From assembly GCA_001820255.1 (NCBI GenBank), contig MHPA01000032.1, positions 1 to 16,399 of the forward strand: DNA of 16,399 nt. The letters are read 5' to 3'. The notes under the pieces are model-generated. The model had not been told where the DNA came from, did not search any database, and saw only the letters and a list, made by a program, of their open reading frames with translations. The DNA is from Candidatus Staskawiczbacteria bacterium RIFCSPLOWO2_01_FULL_38_12b (lineage in GTDB: Bacteria > Patescibacteriota > Minisyncoccia > Minisyncoccales > Staskawiczbacteraceae). Both the position numbers and the translations under genes were made by a program. Shown here piece by piece: positions 5,126 through 12,289 of this stretch (the stretch's first letter is position 1; every line of letters starts with the position of its first letter).

Positions 5126-6670
5126 ATGGCAAAGAAAAAAAAGGTTATTAAAAAAAATCCAAAAAAGAAAACGGCAAAAATGCCGCGCAAAGTTTTAATT
5201 AAAAAAAAGATTGCCAATAAAAAGTTTAAAAAGAACACTAAAAAGTTCGCACTAAAAAAACCAAAAAAAATCAGGCTCAAAAAAATAGTGTTAAAAAAAA
5301 GAGTATTAACAAAAAAGAAAATAATAAAAGCAAAATCATCAACCCTGCCATCCGTTGGTCAATCCCAGCAAAACGGAAACTTTATCGCAAAGTCTTTTTT
5401 TAAAGCTAAAATAAAGGTAATCGGCATTGGCGGGGGAGGCGGGTCTATTGTTTCAGAAATCGGCAGATCTTTGAATAAGGCAACATTTGTGGTCGCCGAT
5501 ACCGATATGCGTTCATTTAAAAAAAGGGCGGGAGTCAAGCATTTTTTATTTGGTCAGAACCTGACCCATGGCTTGGGTACCGGAGTAAATCCGGACTTAG
5601 GCAAAGAAGCCGCTATGGCGGAAAAAGAAAGGATTGCCCGATTTTTTGACGATCAAGATATTATAATTTTTATTGCTTCTTTGGGGGGTGGATTAGGGTC
5701 TGGCGCCACGCAGGTGTTTGTAGATGCCGCAAAAGATTTTGACGGAATTACCTTGGGGATATTTACGTTACCCTTTAAATTTGAGGGAAAAAATAAATAT
5801 GCCATAGCTCAAAAATCCCTCAAAGAATTGCGAAAATCACTAAATGTTTCTATTACCATTCCCAATGAAAGGATTTTTAAAATTATTGATGCAAATACCG
5901 CCATCACCGACGCTTTTTCCATGGTAAATAAAAGTTTAATTGAATCACTGGAGAGCTTAATTGACTTAATTTACAGTCCTGGCATAATTAATATTGATTT
6001 TGCGGATTTAAAAGTAATATTAAAAGGAAAAGGGAACTTTGCATTTTTAAATACTGCCGAAGCCCAGGGCAAAACGAGAGCCGAAGATGTCAGCAGTAAG
6101 ATACTCCATAATTCTTTGTATCAAAATAATAATTTTATTACCCAAAAAATTCTTTTTAATATTGAGGGTGGGGCCAATCTTAGCATGTTTGAGGTTGATA
6201 AAATCAGCAAGGCTATTTCTTTGGTAAATCCCGATGCGAAAATTATTTTTGGAATTTCTAAAAATCCAAAATATAAAAATAAAATAAAAACAACGCTTTT
6301 GATGACAGGGCAAAGTTTGGAAGATGTCCGGGCGGGCAAGAAAGCAAAAGAAGCTAGGGTAGTAGTTTTAGAAAATATAAAAAAGGCTGCCGTTAAAACC
6401 AAAAAATCTGATAAAAAAAACAGTAAGCGTCCTTCGCCAAGCCCTCAAAAATCCCCGGAATACGAAAAAATACCGTTTGATAACGTGATGTCACCGGCTT
6501 TCCAGGAACAATTTAGCCGGTTGAGTATTGTAGAAGGCCAAGCTAAACCAAAGAAAGCCATTAGAAGAACTGCGCTGGATATTAAAAAAGCGGAGGAAGT
6601 AGAGCAAAACAAGCAGTCGTTGCAGGAAAAAGAATGGGAAATTCCGGCATTCATGCGACTAAAAAAATAA
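5126..6670 (+). CDS. ftsZ: Divergent FtsZ with lysine-rich N-terminal extension
   Basis: A tubulin-family GTPase expected to form the cytokinetic ring. Residues 1-70 contain 33 Lys and 3 Arg and no Asp or Glu, a histone-H1-like tail absent from normal FtsZ. The GTPase and C-terminal domains (95-395) follow FtsZ order: IKVIGIGGGGGSI, DTD (125-127), GLGTGVNPDLG, the tubulin signature as GGGLGSG (187-193, normally GGGTGTG), LPFKFEG, IPNER, and the T7 loop IINIDFADL with its catalytic acidic residue kept. The last residues EIPAFMRLKK match the FtsZ C-terminal peptide that binds FtsA/ZipA. A charged linker (about 400-500) precedes it. The length of 514 exceeds the usual 350-400. The Thr-to-Leu change in the phosphate-binding loop and the NTD-to-DTD change make it divergent. 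A second, conventional FtsZ elsewhere in the genome cannot be excluded. Confidence 0.85.
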   Translation: MAKKKKVIKKNPKKKTAKMPRKVLIKKKIANKKFKKNTKKFALKKPKKIRLKKIVLKKRVLTKKKIIKAKSSTLPSVGQSQQNGNFIAKSFFKAKIKVIGIGGGGGSIVSEIGRSLNKATFVVADTDMRSFKKRAGVKHFLFGQNLTHGLGTGVNPDLGKEAAMAEKERIARFFDDQDIIIFIASLGGGLGSGATQVFVDAAKDFDGITLGIFTLPFKFEGKNKYAIAQKSLKELRKSLNVSITIPNERIFKIIDANTAITDAFSMVNKSLIESLESLIDLIYSPGIINIDFADLKVILKGKGNFAFLNTAEAQGKTRAEDVSSKILHNSLYQNNNFITQKILFNIEGGANLSMFEVDKISKAISLVNPDAKIIFGISKNPKYKNKIKTTLLMTGQSLEDVRAGKKAKEARVVVLENIKKAAVKTKKSDKKNSKRPSPSPQKSPEYEKIPFDNVMSPAFQEQFSRLSIVEGQAKPKKAIRRTALDIKKAEEVEQNKQSLQEKEWEIPAFMRLKK

Positions 6671-6671
6671 T

Positions 6672-7562
6672 ATGCAAGAAGATCAAAATCTGGAAATAAA
6701 AAAAGCGATTATACCCATAGCCGGAATGGGGACAAGATTTCTCCCCTTGTCGCTGGCGGTTTCTAAGGAGTTTTTCCCTTTGGTGGATAAACCCATTATC
6801 CAGTACATCATTGAAGAAGTGAAAAAATCAGGAATCAAAGAAATCGTTTTTATCATCAGTCCGCGCCAAAAAATGATTTTTAACTATTTAAAAAAGTCGC
6901 CCGAGCTGGAAGCTACCCTGGTAAAACGCAAAAAAGAATCGCTCTTAAAAGAATTAAAAGAATTTGAGCAAGTATTAGAGGGTATTACTTTTTCATTTGT
7001 AGTTCAAAAAAACGCTCTTGGCGACGGGCATGCTATTTTACAAGCCGCCAAGCTAGCGGGCAAATCTCCCGTTGCCGTTTCATTTGGCGACGATGTGGTG
7101 GATTCGGACGAACCGGCGTTGGGCCAATTAATTAATATTTTTAAAACCTGCAACGCTCCGGTCATCGCTTTAAAAGCACTACCTCAACATGTAATTCCGG
7201 CATACGGGAATGTGTCCGTTGAAAAAATAGCCAACCATTTATATAAAATAAAAAAAATAGTAGAAAAGCCTGATCTTTCTCAAATACAATCCAATTTGGT
7301 GATTGTGGGAAAGTACGTATTAACCCCTGACGTTTTTGACTATTTAAAAACCGCCGTGCCAAGCGAAAAAGGGGAAATTATTTTAGGCGAAGTGTTTGAA
7401 AAAATGTTGCATGATGGAAAAACCCTGTATGGCTATGAGGTAAAAGGCGAATGGCTGGAATGTGGCGACAAATCAAAATGGTTAAAATCATTTTTTTACC
7501 TTGCACTAAAAGATGTGCGCTTTGGGAAAGAGTTAAGGGAATATCTTAAAACAATAAAGTAG
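6672..7562 (+). CDS. galU: UTP-glucose-1-phosphate uridylyltransferase
   Basis: Forms UDP-glucose from UTP and glucose-1-phosphate, feeding envelope glycan synthesis. The 296-residue protein begins with the nucleotide-binding segment KKAIIPIAGMGTRFLPLS (a GxGTRxLP loop) and continues with SKEFFPLVDKPIIQYIIEE. It has the uridine/sugar region ALGDGHAILQAAK, the metal-binding FGDDVVD (normally LGDD), IVEKP, GKYVLTPDVFDYL and GEWLECGDKSKWL (normally DCGDKxxYL). Length matches the family. It starts one base after the ftsZ stop, so the genes are co-transcribed. SKEFFP replaces the usual PKEMLP, a mild divergence. A related dTDP-glucose pyrophosphorylase is less likely because of the C-terminal CGDK motif. 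Confidence 0.9.
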   Translation: MQEDQNLEIKKAIIPIAGMGTRFLPLSLAVSKEFFPLVDKPIIQYIIEEVKKSGIKEIVFIISPRQKMIFNYLKKSPELEATLVKRKKESLLKELKEFEQVLEGITFSFVVQKNALGDGHAILQAAKLAGKSPVAVSFGDDVVDSDEPALGQLINIFKTCNAPVIALKALPQHVIPAYGNVSVEKIANHLYKIKKIVEKPDLSQIQSNLVIVGKYVLTPDVFDYLKTAVPSEKGEIILGEVFEKMLHDGKTLYGYEVKGEWLECGDKSKWLKSFFYLALKDVRFGKELREYLKTIK

Positions 7563-7595
7563 TTATTGCTTTAAAATATTCTTTGCAACTTGTTC

Positions 7596-7617
7596 AAAAA
7601 AAAGGGGGGGGGTCATG
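7596..7617 (+). promoter_or_regulatory. A8-G9 homopolymer ribosome-binding tract
   Basis: Eight As (7596-7603) run straight into nine Gs (7604-7612), then TC and the ATG at 7615. The G run is the only possible Shine-Dalgarno sequence. Such homopolymers are slippage-prone, and changes in length would alter binding-site strength and spacing. Confidence 0.55.
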
Positions 7618-7851
7618 ACTAACGAAGAAGTTTTACAAAAGGCTAATGAAATTGTCAATCAATACGGTTTGATGGCGGAATTTCTCAGTGATGCTGAATC
7701 AGTAGGAGTTGGCGGAGATTGCCGCACTTATACTAAAATTATTGTTTTGTTTAGGCCTCCCATTGATCATAAAACATTAGCTTCTTTATCTACTAAGATC
7801 AGCAATGTGACTGGCATAAATAGAGTTACCTTTGAGCTTGCAAGAAAATAG
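7615..7851 (+). CDS. Stand-alone GMP-synthase C-terminal-domain-like protein
   Basis: A 78-residue protein resembling the C-terminal dimerisation domain of GMP synthase (GuaA) along its whole length. The helix VLQKANEIVNQYGL (6-19) corresponds to the family's helix before the core. SVGVGGDCRTYTKIIVLFR (29-47) matches the VGVxGDxRTYxxxVALR motif. LASLSTKISNVTGINRVTFEL (55-75) matches LxxISNRIxxxVxGVNRVxYDI. The glutaminase and ATP-pyrophosphatase domains are missing, and no in-frame remnant of them precedes it. It could be a regulatory partner of GuaA, a dimerisation module or a repurposed fold; no activity can be assigned. It is monocistronic, between a homopolymer ribosome-binding tract and a terminator. 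Confidence 0.75.
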   Translation: MTNEEVLQKANEIVNQYGLMAEFLSDAESVGVGGDCRTYTKIIVLFRPPIDHKTLASLSTKISNVTGINRVTFELARK

Positions 7852-7887
7852 CATATTGAAATAGTAAATGATTGGTTTTTTAAACAT

Positions 7888-7928
7888 GGGTCCGCCTTGA
7901 ATATTTCAAGAAGCGGCCCTCTTTTTTT
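7888..7928 (+). terminator. Intrinsic terminator
   Basis: The segment 7888-7920 folds with paired TTGAA/TTCAA near loop TAT and a lower GGG..CCGC/GCGG..CCC stem with a small bulge, followed by seven Ts (7922-7928). Confidence 0.75.
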
Positions 7929-7937
7929 ACATTTTTT

Positions 7938-7943
7938 TATAAT
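7938..7943 (+). promoter_or_regulatory. Possible -10 box upstream of hairpin element
   Basis: TATAAT follows a T run, with no recognisable -35. It lies 22 bases before a hairpin element, repeating the -10-then-hairpin order seen at 665 and 2190. Confidence 0.35.
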
Positions 7944-7965
7944 TAGTGTAAAATCAAAGGAGTAA

Positions 7966-8056
7966 TCACGAATATACGAATTCAAGATAATATACGAATA
8001 TACCAATCACGCCGATTCGTATATTTGTATATTTGAACGTATTCGCATATTCGTGA
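7966..8056. repeat. Hairpin element of ATACGAAT-type short repeats
   Basis: The left arm (7966-8002) is built of repeated CGAATATA/ATACGAA units. The right arm (8015-8056) holds the complementary TTCGTATAT/ATTCGCATATTCGTGA units. The outermost ten bases pair perfectly (TCACGAATAT against ATATTCGTGA). The apex is CCAATCACGCCG. It ends 13 bases before the start codon at 8070. Confidence 0.8.
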
Positions 8057-8069
8057 CCACTCTAAATTT

Positions 8070-9071
8070 ATGAAGATTGCTTTTTTTGAAACCGAAGCAT
8101 GGGAAAAAGAATATATAAACCGGCAACTGGGCGGTTTTGAAATTTCTTTTTTTGATCAGCCGCTTTCAGCTCAAAATCTTGGGCAAATAAAAGATGTCCA
8201 AATTGTTTCCGCTTTCATTGATTCGCAAATCACCAAAGAAATACTTGACGGCTTGCCCGAATTAAAAATGATTGCCACGCGCTCAACCGGCTTTGATCAC
8301 ATTGACATGCAAGCGTGCAACGCAAAAAATATTATCGTCTGCAATGTCCCTTACTACGGGGAAAATACCGTAGCCGAACATACGTTTGCGTTGATTTTAG
8401 ATTTATCAAGAAAGATATATAGTTCCATTGAACAGGTTAAAAAAGAAGGTTTTTCTATTGAAGGCCTGATGGGGTTTGATTTAAAAGACAAAACCATTGG
8501 CGTAGTGGGAATGGGCCACATCGGCCAGCACGTTGCCAGAATCGCCAAAGGATTTGAAATGAATGTACTGGGATATGATTCGCGCCAAGATAAAAAACTG
8601 GCAAAAACATTGGGTTTTACTTATGTCTCTTTGGAAGATTTATTAAAAAATTCCGATATTATCACCTTGCACCTTCCTTATAACGAACACACGCACCACC
8701 TAATTAATTCTGGTAATATCAATCTTATTAAAAAAGGGGCGCACCTGATAAACACCGCCCGCGGAGGGATTATTGAAACCGATGCCTTGGTGAGGGCGTT
8801 GCACGATGGAATACTGGCGGGCGCGGGCTTGGATGTGCTGGAAGAAGAATGTTTTATTAAAGAAGAACGCCAGTTATTATCAAAGGGATTTCCACAAACC
8901 TGCAATTTAAAAACCATGTTGCAAAACCACGTACTAATGGAACAAAAAAACGTTATTATCACGCCTCATAATGCGTTTAATTCAAAAGAAGCAGTGGAAC
9001 GGATTTTACAAACGACGGTGGAAAATATCCAGGCTTTTATAAAAAGAAAACCAGTGAATATAGTAAAGTGA
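8070..9071 (+). CDS. ldhA: D-lactate dehydrogenase (D-2-hydroxyacid dehydrogenase)
   Basis: Reduces pyruvate to D-lactate with NADH, the likely NAD+-regenerating step of fermentation. The 333-residue protein is full length for the family. Features include substrate-side RSTGFDHID (71-79) and NVPYYGENTVAEHTFALIL, the Rossmann motif GMGHIG (147-152) with Asp170 closing the second strand (NAD rather than NADP), catalytic Arg231 in NTARGG, Glu260 in DVLEEE and His300 in ITPHNAF. The loop CFIKEERQLL after the catalytic Glu is of the D-LDH/HicDH type. Other D-2-hydroxyacids remain possible substrates. The start lies just after a hairpin element without a ribosome binding site. The gene ends in TGA, and the sequence beyond is repeat DNA, so TGA is a real stop. 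Confidence 0.9.
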   Translation: MKIAFFETEAWEKEYINRQLGGFEISFFDQPLSAQNLGQIKDVQIVSAFIDSQITKEILDGLPELKMIATRSTGFDHIDMQACNAKNIIVCNVPYYGENTVAEHTFALILDLSRKIYSSIEQVKKEGFSIEGLMGFDLKDKTIGVVGMGHIGQHVARIAKGFEMNVLGYDSRQDKKLAKTLGFTYVSLEDLLKNSDIITLHLPYNEHTHHLINSGNINLIKKGAHLINTARGGIIETDALVRALHDGILAGAGLDVLEEECFIKEERQLLSKGFPQTCNLKTMLQNHVLMEQKNVIITPHNAFNSKEAVERILQTTVENIQAFIKRKPVNIVK

Positions 9072-9093
9072 AAGAAAATCCAAAATTCAAAAT

Positions 9094-9153
9094 TACCCGC
9101 CTGTGCCACGGCTTCCGCCGATGCCAAAGCTTTGGCGGACAGGTTGGCGGGTG
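9094..9153. repeat. GC-rich palindromic repeat
   Basis: A GC-rich island in AT-rich sequence. Outer ACCCGCC/GGCGGGT arms and CCTGT/ACAGG arms enclose a perfect core GCCAAAGCTTTGGC with CCGCC/GGCGG pieces around it. Repeats of this CCAAAGCTTTGG type recur in many Patescibacteria genomes as I recall them. It has no T-tract, and a short frame across it is not protein-like. Confidence 0.7.
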
Positions 9154-9180
9154 GGCAAACCACAAATAAATCACAATAAT

Positions 9181-9186
9181 TACAAT
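9181..9186 (+). promoter_or_regulatory. Possible -10 box near start codon
   Basis: TACAAT lies ten bases before the ATG at 9197, with no good -35. It would give a leader of a few bases, in keeping with the other short-leader genes here. Confidence 0.3.
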
Positions 9187-9196
9187 CTAAAAAAAC

Positions 9197-10108
9197 ATGG
9201 AAAGCGAACCAAGAGATCGAGTGCCAATTCCGGACGATCAAACAGATCCAGACTATACAGAATTAGTTCAAAAAGCGATCGGTAAAGATGCAGTCAAACT
9301 TGCGGCAAGTGAAAAAGTAATTAGCACCGAAAAAGAGATAGACAATATAGAGCAAGCTTTTTTGCAGGATATCAAAGAACATCCCGACGACGATGCGCCT
9401 CGGCTTATTTACGCCGATTGGCTCTTTGATCAAGGTGGACAAGAAAATGAAGATCGGGCACGATTGATTCATTTGGAAACAGAATTTCCAAAGATTGCAA
9501 CCGATGATCCGTTATTTTTATCTAAACTTAAAGAAATTAATAAATTAAAAGATAAAGTTGATTTGGAATTTAAGGAGAAATATAATGGGGTTGAGGGTGT
9601 AGGTGGTGCCTGGGGATTATCGAAGAATATATATCCTAGCTCCATAAAAATTACAGAATTTATTGGACAAGCTGAAGATATGCTCAGAGAAAATCCCCTT
9701 ATCGATGCTCTTTATTTAGATAATAAAAATCAGTCCGTTTTGCCCGAATTAGTTAATTGTCCTTTTTTGAAAGATATAAAAGAAATGCATTTGGAATCTT
9801 GTAATTTTGAAAGCATTCAGTTGGTGTTGAATTGTCCATATCTATCTAATCTTAGAGTGTTAAGTCTGGAAGGATCATGGATTGGCAGTACAGGTTTACA
9901 AACTTTATTATCATATCCTCTTAAGATGTCTAACCTTGATCAATTTGATCTTAGTAAAACAGGCCTTATCACAGAAGATATTCAAATATTAATTAATTCG
10001 TCAAATTCATTAAATCTTAAGTATTTAAATCTAAAGGGTAATAATATTGATGAAGTTGGACAGGAGAATCTAAGGCAAAATTTTCCTAATACAGAAATAA
10101 CTTTTTAA
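9197..10108 (+). CDS. TIGR02996-like domain plus leucine-rich repeat protein
   Basis: A 303-residue protein with no signal peptide or membrane segment. Residues about 51-97 (AFLQDIKEHPDDDAPRL, then IYADWLFDQG) match the TIGR02996 repeat-companion domain, best known from Planctomycetes and Myxobacteria, where it accompanies leucine-rich repeats. Residues about 165-303 hold roughly five repeats of 25-28 residues with LxxLxL or LxxLxLxxN cores (MHLESCNF, RVLSLEGSW, DQFDLSKTG, KYLNLKGNN), resembling ribonuclease-inhibitor-type LRRs. A charged helical segment (100-130) lies between. The role is probably protein binding; no enzyme motif is seen. Two earlier in-frame hydrophobic-poor residues do not suggest another start. 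The TIGR02996-LRR combination in such a reduced genome suggests horizontal gain. Confidence 0.85.
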   Translation: MESEPRDRVPIPDDQTDPDYTELVQKAIGKDAVKLAASEKVISTEKEIDNIEQAFLQDIKEHPDDDAPRLIYADWLFDQGGQENEDRARLIHLETEFPKIATDDPLFLSKLKEINKLKDKVDLEFKEKYNGVEGVGGAWGLSKNIYPSSIKITEFIGQAEDMLRENPLIDALYLDNKNQSVLPELVNCPFLKDIKEMHLESCNFESIQLVLNCPYLSNLRVLSLEGSWIGSTGLQTLLSYPLKMSNLDQFDLSKTGLITEDIQILINSSNSLNLKYLNLKGNNIDEVGQENLRQNFPNTEITF

Positions 10109-10114
10109 AAAATC

Positions 10115-11074
10115 ATGATCTACGATTTAATCATTATCGGTGCGGGGCCGGCGGGAATTTCCGCCGCCATTTACGCTGCACGGCAAAAATTAAATATTCT
10201 GATGCTATCTAAAGATATTGGCGGACAGGTGGCTAAAAAAGCCGTGGATATTGAAAACTATCCCGGGTTTGATAAAATATCGGGTTTGGAGTTGGTGAAT
10301 TTATATAAAAAGCAATTGGAGGCAAATGATTTAGAAGTAACTTTAGACGAAGTTTTAAGTATCGAAAAACCGGATAAATATTTTTTAGTGAAAACAACAT
10401 CGGGTAAAACCTATGAATCAATTTCAGTGGTGGTAACTTCCGGAGCAGAGTCAAGATTATTGAATGTTCCGGGAGAAGAAGAATTTTCAGGAAAGGGCGT
10501 AAGTTATTGTTCATTGTGCGACGGTCCGGTATTTAAAAATAAAATCGTGGCGGTAGTGGGCGGGGGAAATAACGGATTTGAGTCGGCCCTCTTTTTATCA
10601 AACTATGTGCCAAAAGTATATGTTTTAGAATATGGTGCCACGGTAAACGCTGACAAAGAAAACCAAGAATTGGTGGCCAAACATAAAAATATAGAAATCA
10701 TCACCAATGCGAAGGTGGTAAGAATTGAAGGCAAAGCGAAGCCCCGTACTGAAGCCACAGCTTCTAGTACTGGGGTATTTGTGGAATCCATTATTTATGA
10801 AGATTTAACCACTGGTGAGGAAAAAACGTTGGAAGTAAAAGGCGTGTTTGTTGAAATAGGATATTTGCCGTCAACGTCTTTTGTAAAAGACATGGCCCAG
10901 TTAAACGATAAACAAGAAATTATGTTTGACCATAAAAATTTGGAAACAAAAACCCCGGGGCTTTTTTCAGCGGGGGATTGCAATGTTTCAAAATACAAGC
11001 AAATTGTGATGGCATCAGGAGAAGGAGCAAAAGCGGCATTATCGGCTTACGAGTATATAAAAAAACAACTATGA
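10115..11074 (+). CDS. trxB: Thioredoxin reductase, AhpF-like (probably NADH-dependent)
   Basis: A flavoprotein of 319 residues that would pass electrons from NAD(P)H through FAD to thioredoxin or glutaredoxin-like proteins. It has FAD motif GAGPAGISAAIYAA (9-22), redox CSLC (132-135, usually CATC), a second nucleotide motif GGGNNGFES (149-157) and C-terminal AGDC. After the second motif, the NADPH-specific HRR..R pattern of classical TrxB is replaced by LEYGATVNADK, close to LEFAPEMKAD of AhpF, which uses NADH. Residues about 207-220 are an extra 12 or so residues relative to relatives, encoded by a palindrome. The start has no Shine-Dalgarno sequence. Its TGA stop overlaps the enolase ATG by four bases, so the genes form an operon. 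Confidence 0.9.
   Translation: MIYDLIIIGAGPAGISAAIYAARQKLNILMLSKDIGGQVAKKAVDIENYPGFDKISGLELVNLYKKQLEANDLEVTLDEVLSIEKPDKYFLVKTTSGKTYESISVVVTSGAESRLLNVPGEEEFSGKGVSYCSLCDGPVFKNKIVAVVGGGNNGFESALFLSNYVPKVYVLEYGATVNADKENQELVAKHKNIEIITNAKVVRIEGKAKPRTEATASSTGVFVESIIYEDLTTGEEKTLEVKGVFVEIGYLPSTSFVKDMAQLNDKQEIMFDHKNLETKTPGLFSAGDCNVSKYKQIVMASGEGAKAALSAYEYIKKQL
10742..10775. repeat. In-frame palindrome inside trxB
   Basis: CCCCGTACTGAAGC (10742-10755) pairs with GCTTCTAGTACTGGGG (10760-10775) around loop CACA, with two single-base bulges. It encodes about PRTEATASSTG, a segment missing from AhpF and TrxB relatives at this position. The length fits the 12-residue excess. Confidence 0.75.
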
Positions 11075-12285
11075 GCAAGATTAAAGAAATTATTGCGCGG
11101 GAAATTAAAGATTCGCGGGGGAAACCTACCGTTGAGGTTGAGGTAATTACCGACAAAGGCAGTTTTATTGCTTCTTGTCCTTCGGGCGCTTCCACCGGAA
11201 AAAACGAGGCCTTGGAATTACGTGACGGGGATGGCCGTGGCGTTTTGCAAGCTATTGAAAATGTTAATGAAATTATCGCGCCAAAATTAAAGGGCAAAAA
11301 TCCGGTAAATCAAAAAGAATTGGATGAATTAATGATTGCGCTTGATGGCACTGAGTATAAATCGAAATTAGGAGCCAATGCGATTTTACCGGTGTCTATG
11401 GCTATTTGCCGAGCTGGCGCAGCCGCTAAAAAAATACCGTTATACCAGCACCTTTCAGAAATTGCGGGGTCAGACCTAGTAATGCCTTTACCAAGCTTTA
11501 ATATTTTAAATGGCGGAGCTCACGCAAAAAACGATTTGGAAATACAGGAATTTATGGTAGTTCCCCAGAAAAAAACATTTCAAGAAAATTTGGTGTTGGG
11601 AAGCAATGTATTTAATAAATTAACAGAACTTTTAAAAGGGGCTCACGGTAGCATGCTGGATATGGGCGACGAAGGAGGATATGCGCCGCAAATTTCAACA
11701 GCGGAGCAAGCTTTATTTTTAATTAAAAGTGCCATTGGAAACCATCAAGATATAAAAATCGCACTGGATTGTGCGGCTTCCGAATTTTACCGTGATGGAA
11801 AGTACGAACCCCAAATCGGCAAGCAACTTTCACGAAATGAAATGGTTGAGTTTTATAAAGATTTAGTAAAACGCTTTCCCATTATTTCTATTGAAGATCC
11901 GTTTGCCGAGAATGATTGGGAGGGATTTAAAGAATTAAAAATCGCTTTGCCAAATATTACTATTATCGGAGACGACTTAACTACTACCAATATTAAAAAA
12001 ATAAAAGAAGCAGAAAGCAAACACGCCTGCAATGGGGTGATTATAAAATTAAACCAAATCGGCACGGTTACCGAAACAATTAATGCGGTAAAGTTGGCGC
12101 AAAGTTATGGCTGGAAAATCATGGTATCGCACCGGAGCGGCGAAACGCTAGATAATTTTATTGCTGACTTGGCGGTTGGTGTTGGAGCGGACTTTATTAA
12201 ATCAGGGGCTTACACCAAAGAAGAAAGAGTGGTAAAATACAATCGGTTGCTGGAAATAGAAAATGAATTAACCAAGAAAAAATAA
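11071..12285 (+). CDS. eno: Enolase
   Basis: Interconverts 2-phosphoglycerate and phosphoenolpyruvate. The 404-residue protein is slightly shorter than the usual 415-430. It begins MSKIKEIIAREIKDSRGKPTVEVEV, the conserved enolase N-terminus, which is why the ATG at 11071 was chosen over an upstream in-frame start inside trxB. It has SGASTGKNEALELRDGD (the mobile loop, normally GASTGEHEA), FNILNGGAHA, GDEGGYAP with the catalytic Glu, metal ligands in ALDCAASEFY, IEDPFAEND and GDDLTTTN, the catalytic Lys in IKLNQIGT, and SHRSGET. TGKN replacing TGxxEA-type sequence is a mild oddity. The ATGA overlap with trxB and the four-base gap to the mutase gene show a shared transcript. Confidence 0.97.
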   Translation: MSKIKEIIAREIKDSRGKPTVEVEVITDKGSFIASCPSGASTGKNEALELRDGDGRGVLQAIENVNEIIAPKLKGKNPVNQKELDELMIALDGTEYKSKLGANAILPVSMAICRAGAAAKKIPLYQHLSEIAGSDLVMPLPSFNILNGGAHAKNDLEIQEFMVVPQKKTFQENLVLGSNVFNKLTELLKGAHGSMLDMGDEGGYAPQISTAEQALFLIKSAIGNHQDIKIALDCAASEFYRDGKYEPQIGKQLSRNEMVEFYKDLVKRFPIISIEDPFAENDWEGFKELKIALPNITIIGDDLTTTNIKKIKEAESKHACNGVIIKLNQIGTVTETINAVKLAQSYGWKIMVSHRSGETLDNFIADLAVGVGADFIKSGAYTKEERVVKYNRLLEIENELTKKK

Positions 12286-12289
12286 TAGT

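Noticed and set aside
4891..5280. Minus-strand open frame opposite the ftsZ start
   Set aside because: It encodes Phe/Leu runs that are simply the complement of the lysine-rich ftsZ extension; no start signal and no family resemblance.
9069..9100. UGA recoded as glycine
   Set aside because: Reading through the TGA at the end of the D-lactate dehydrogenase gene gives repeat-derived sequence with no conserved extension, and the trxB TGA overlaps the enolase start as a normal stop-start junction.
9103..9285. Short plus-strand frame over the GC-rich repeat
   Set aside because: It translates the palindromic repeat and then the first codons of the LRR gene in the wrong frame.
10978..11070. Upstream extension of enolase into trxB
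   Set aside because: The protein start MSKIKEIIAREIKDSRG at 11071 matches the enolase N-terminus; the extra upstream residues are trxB in another frame.
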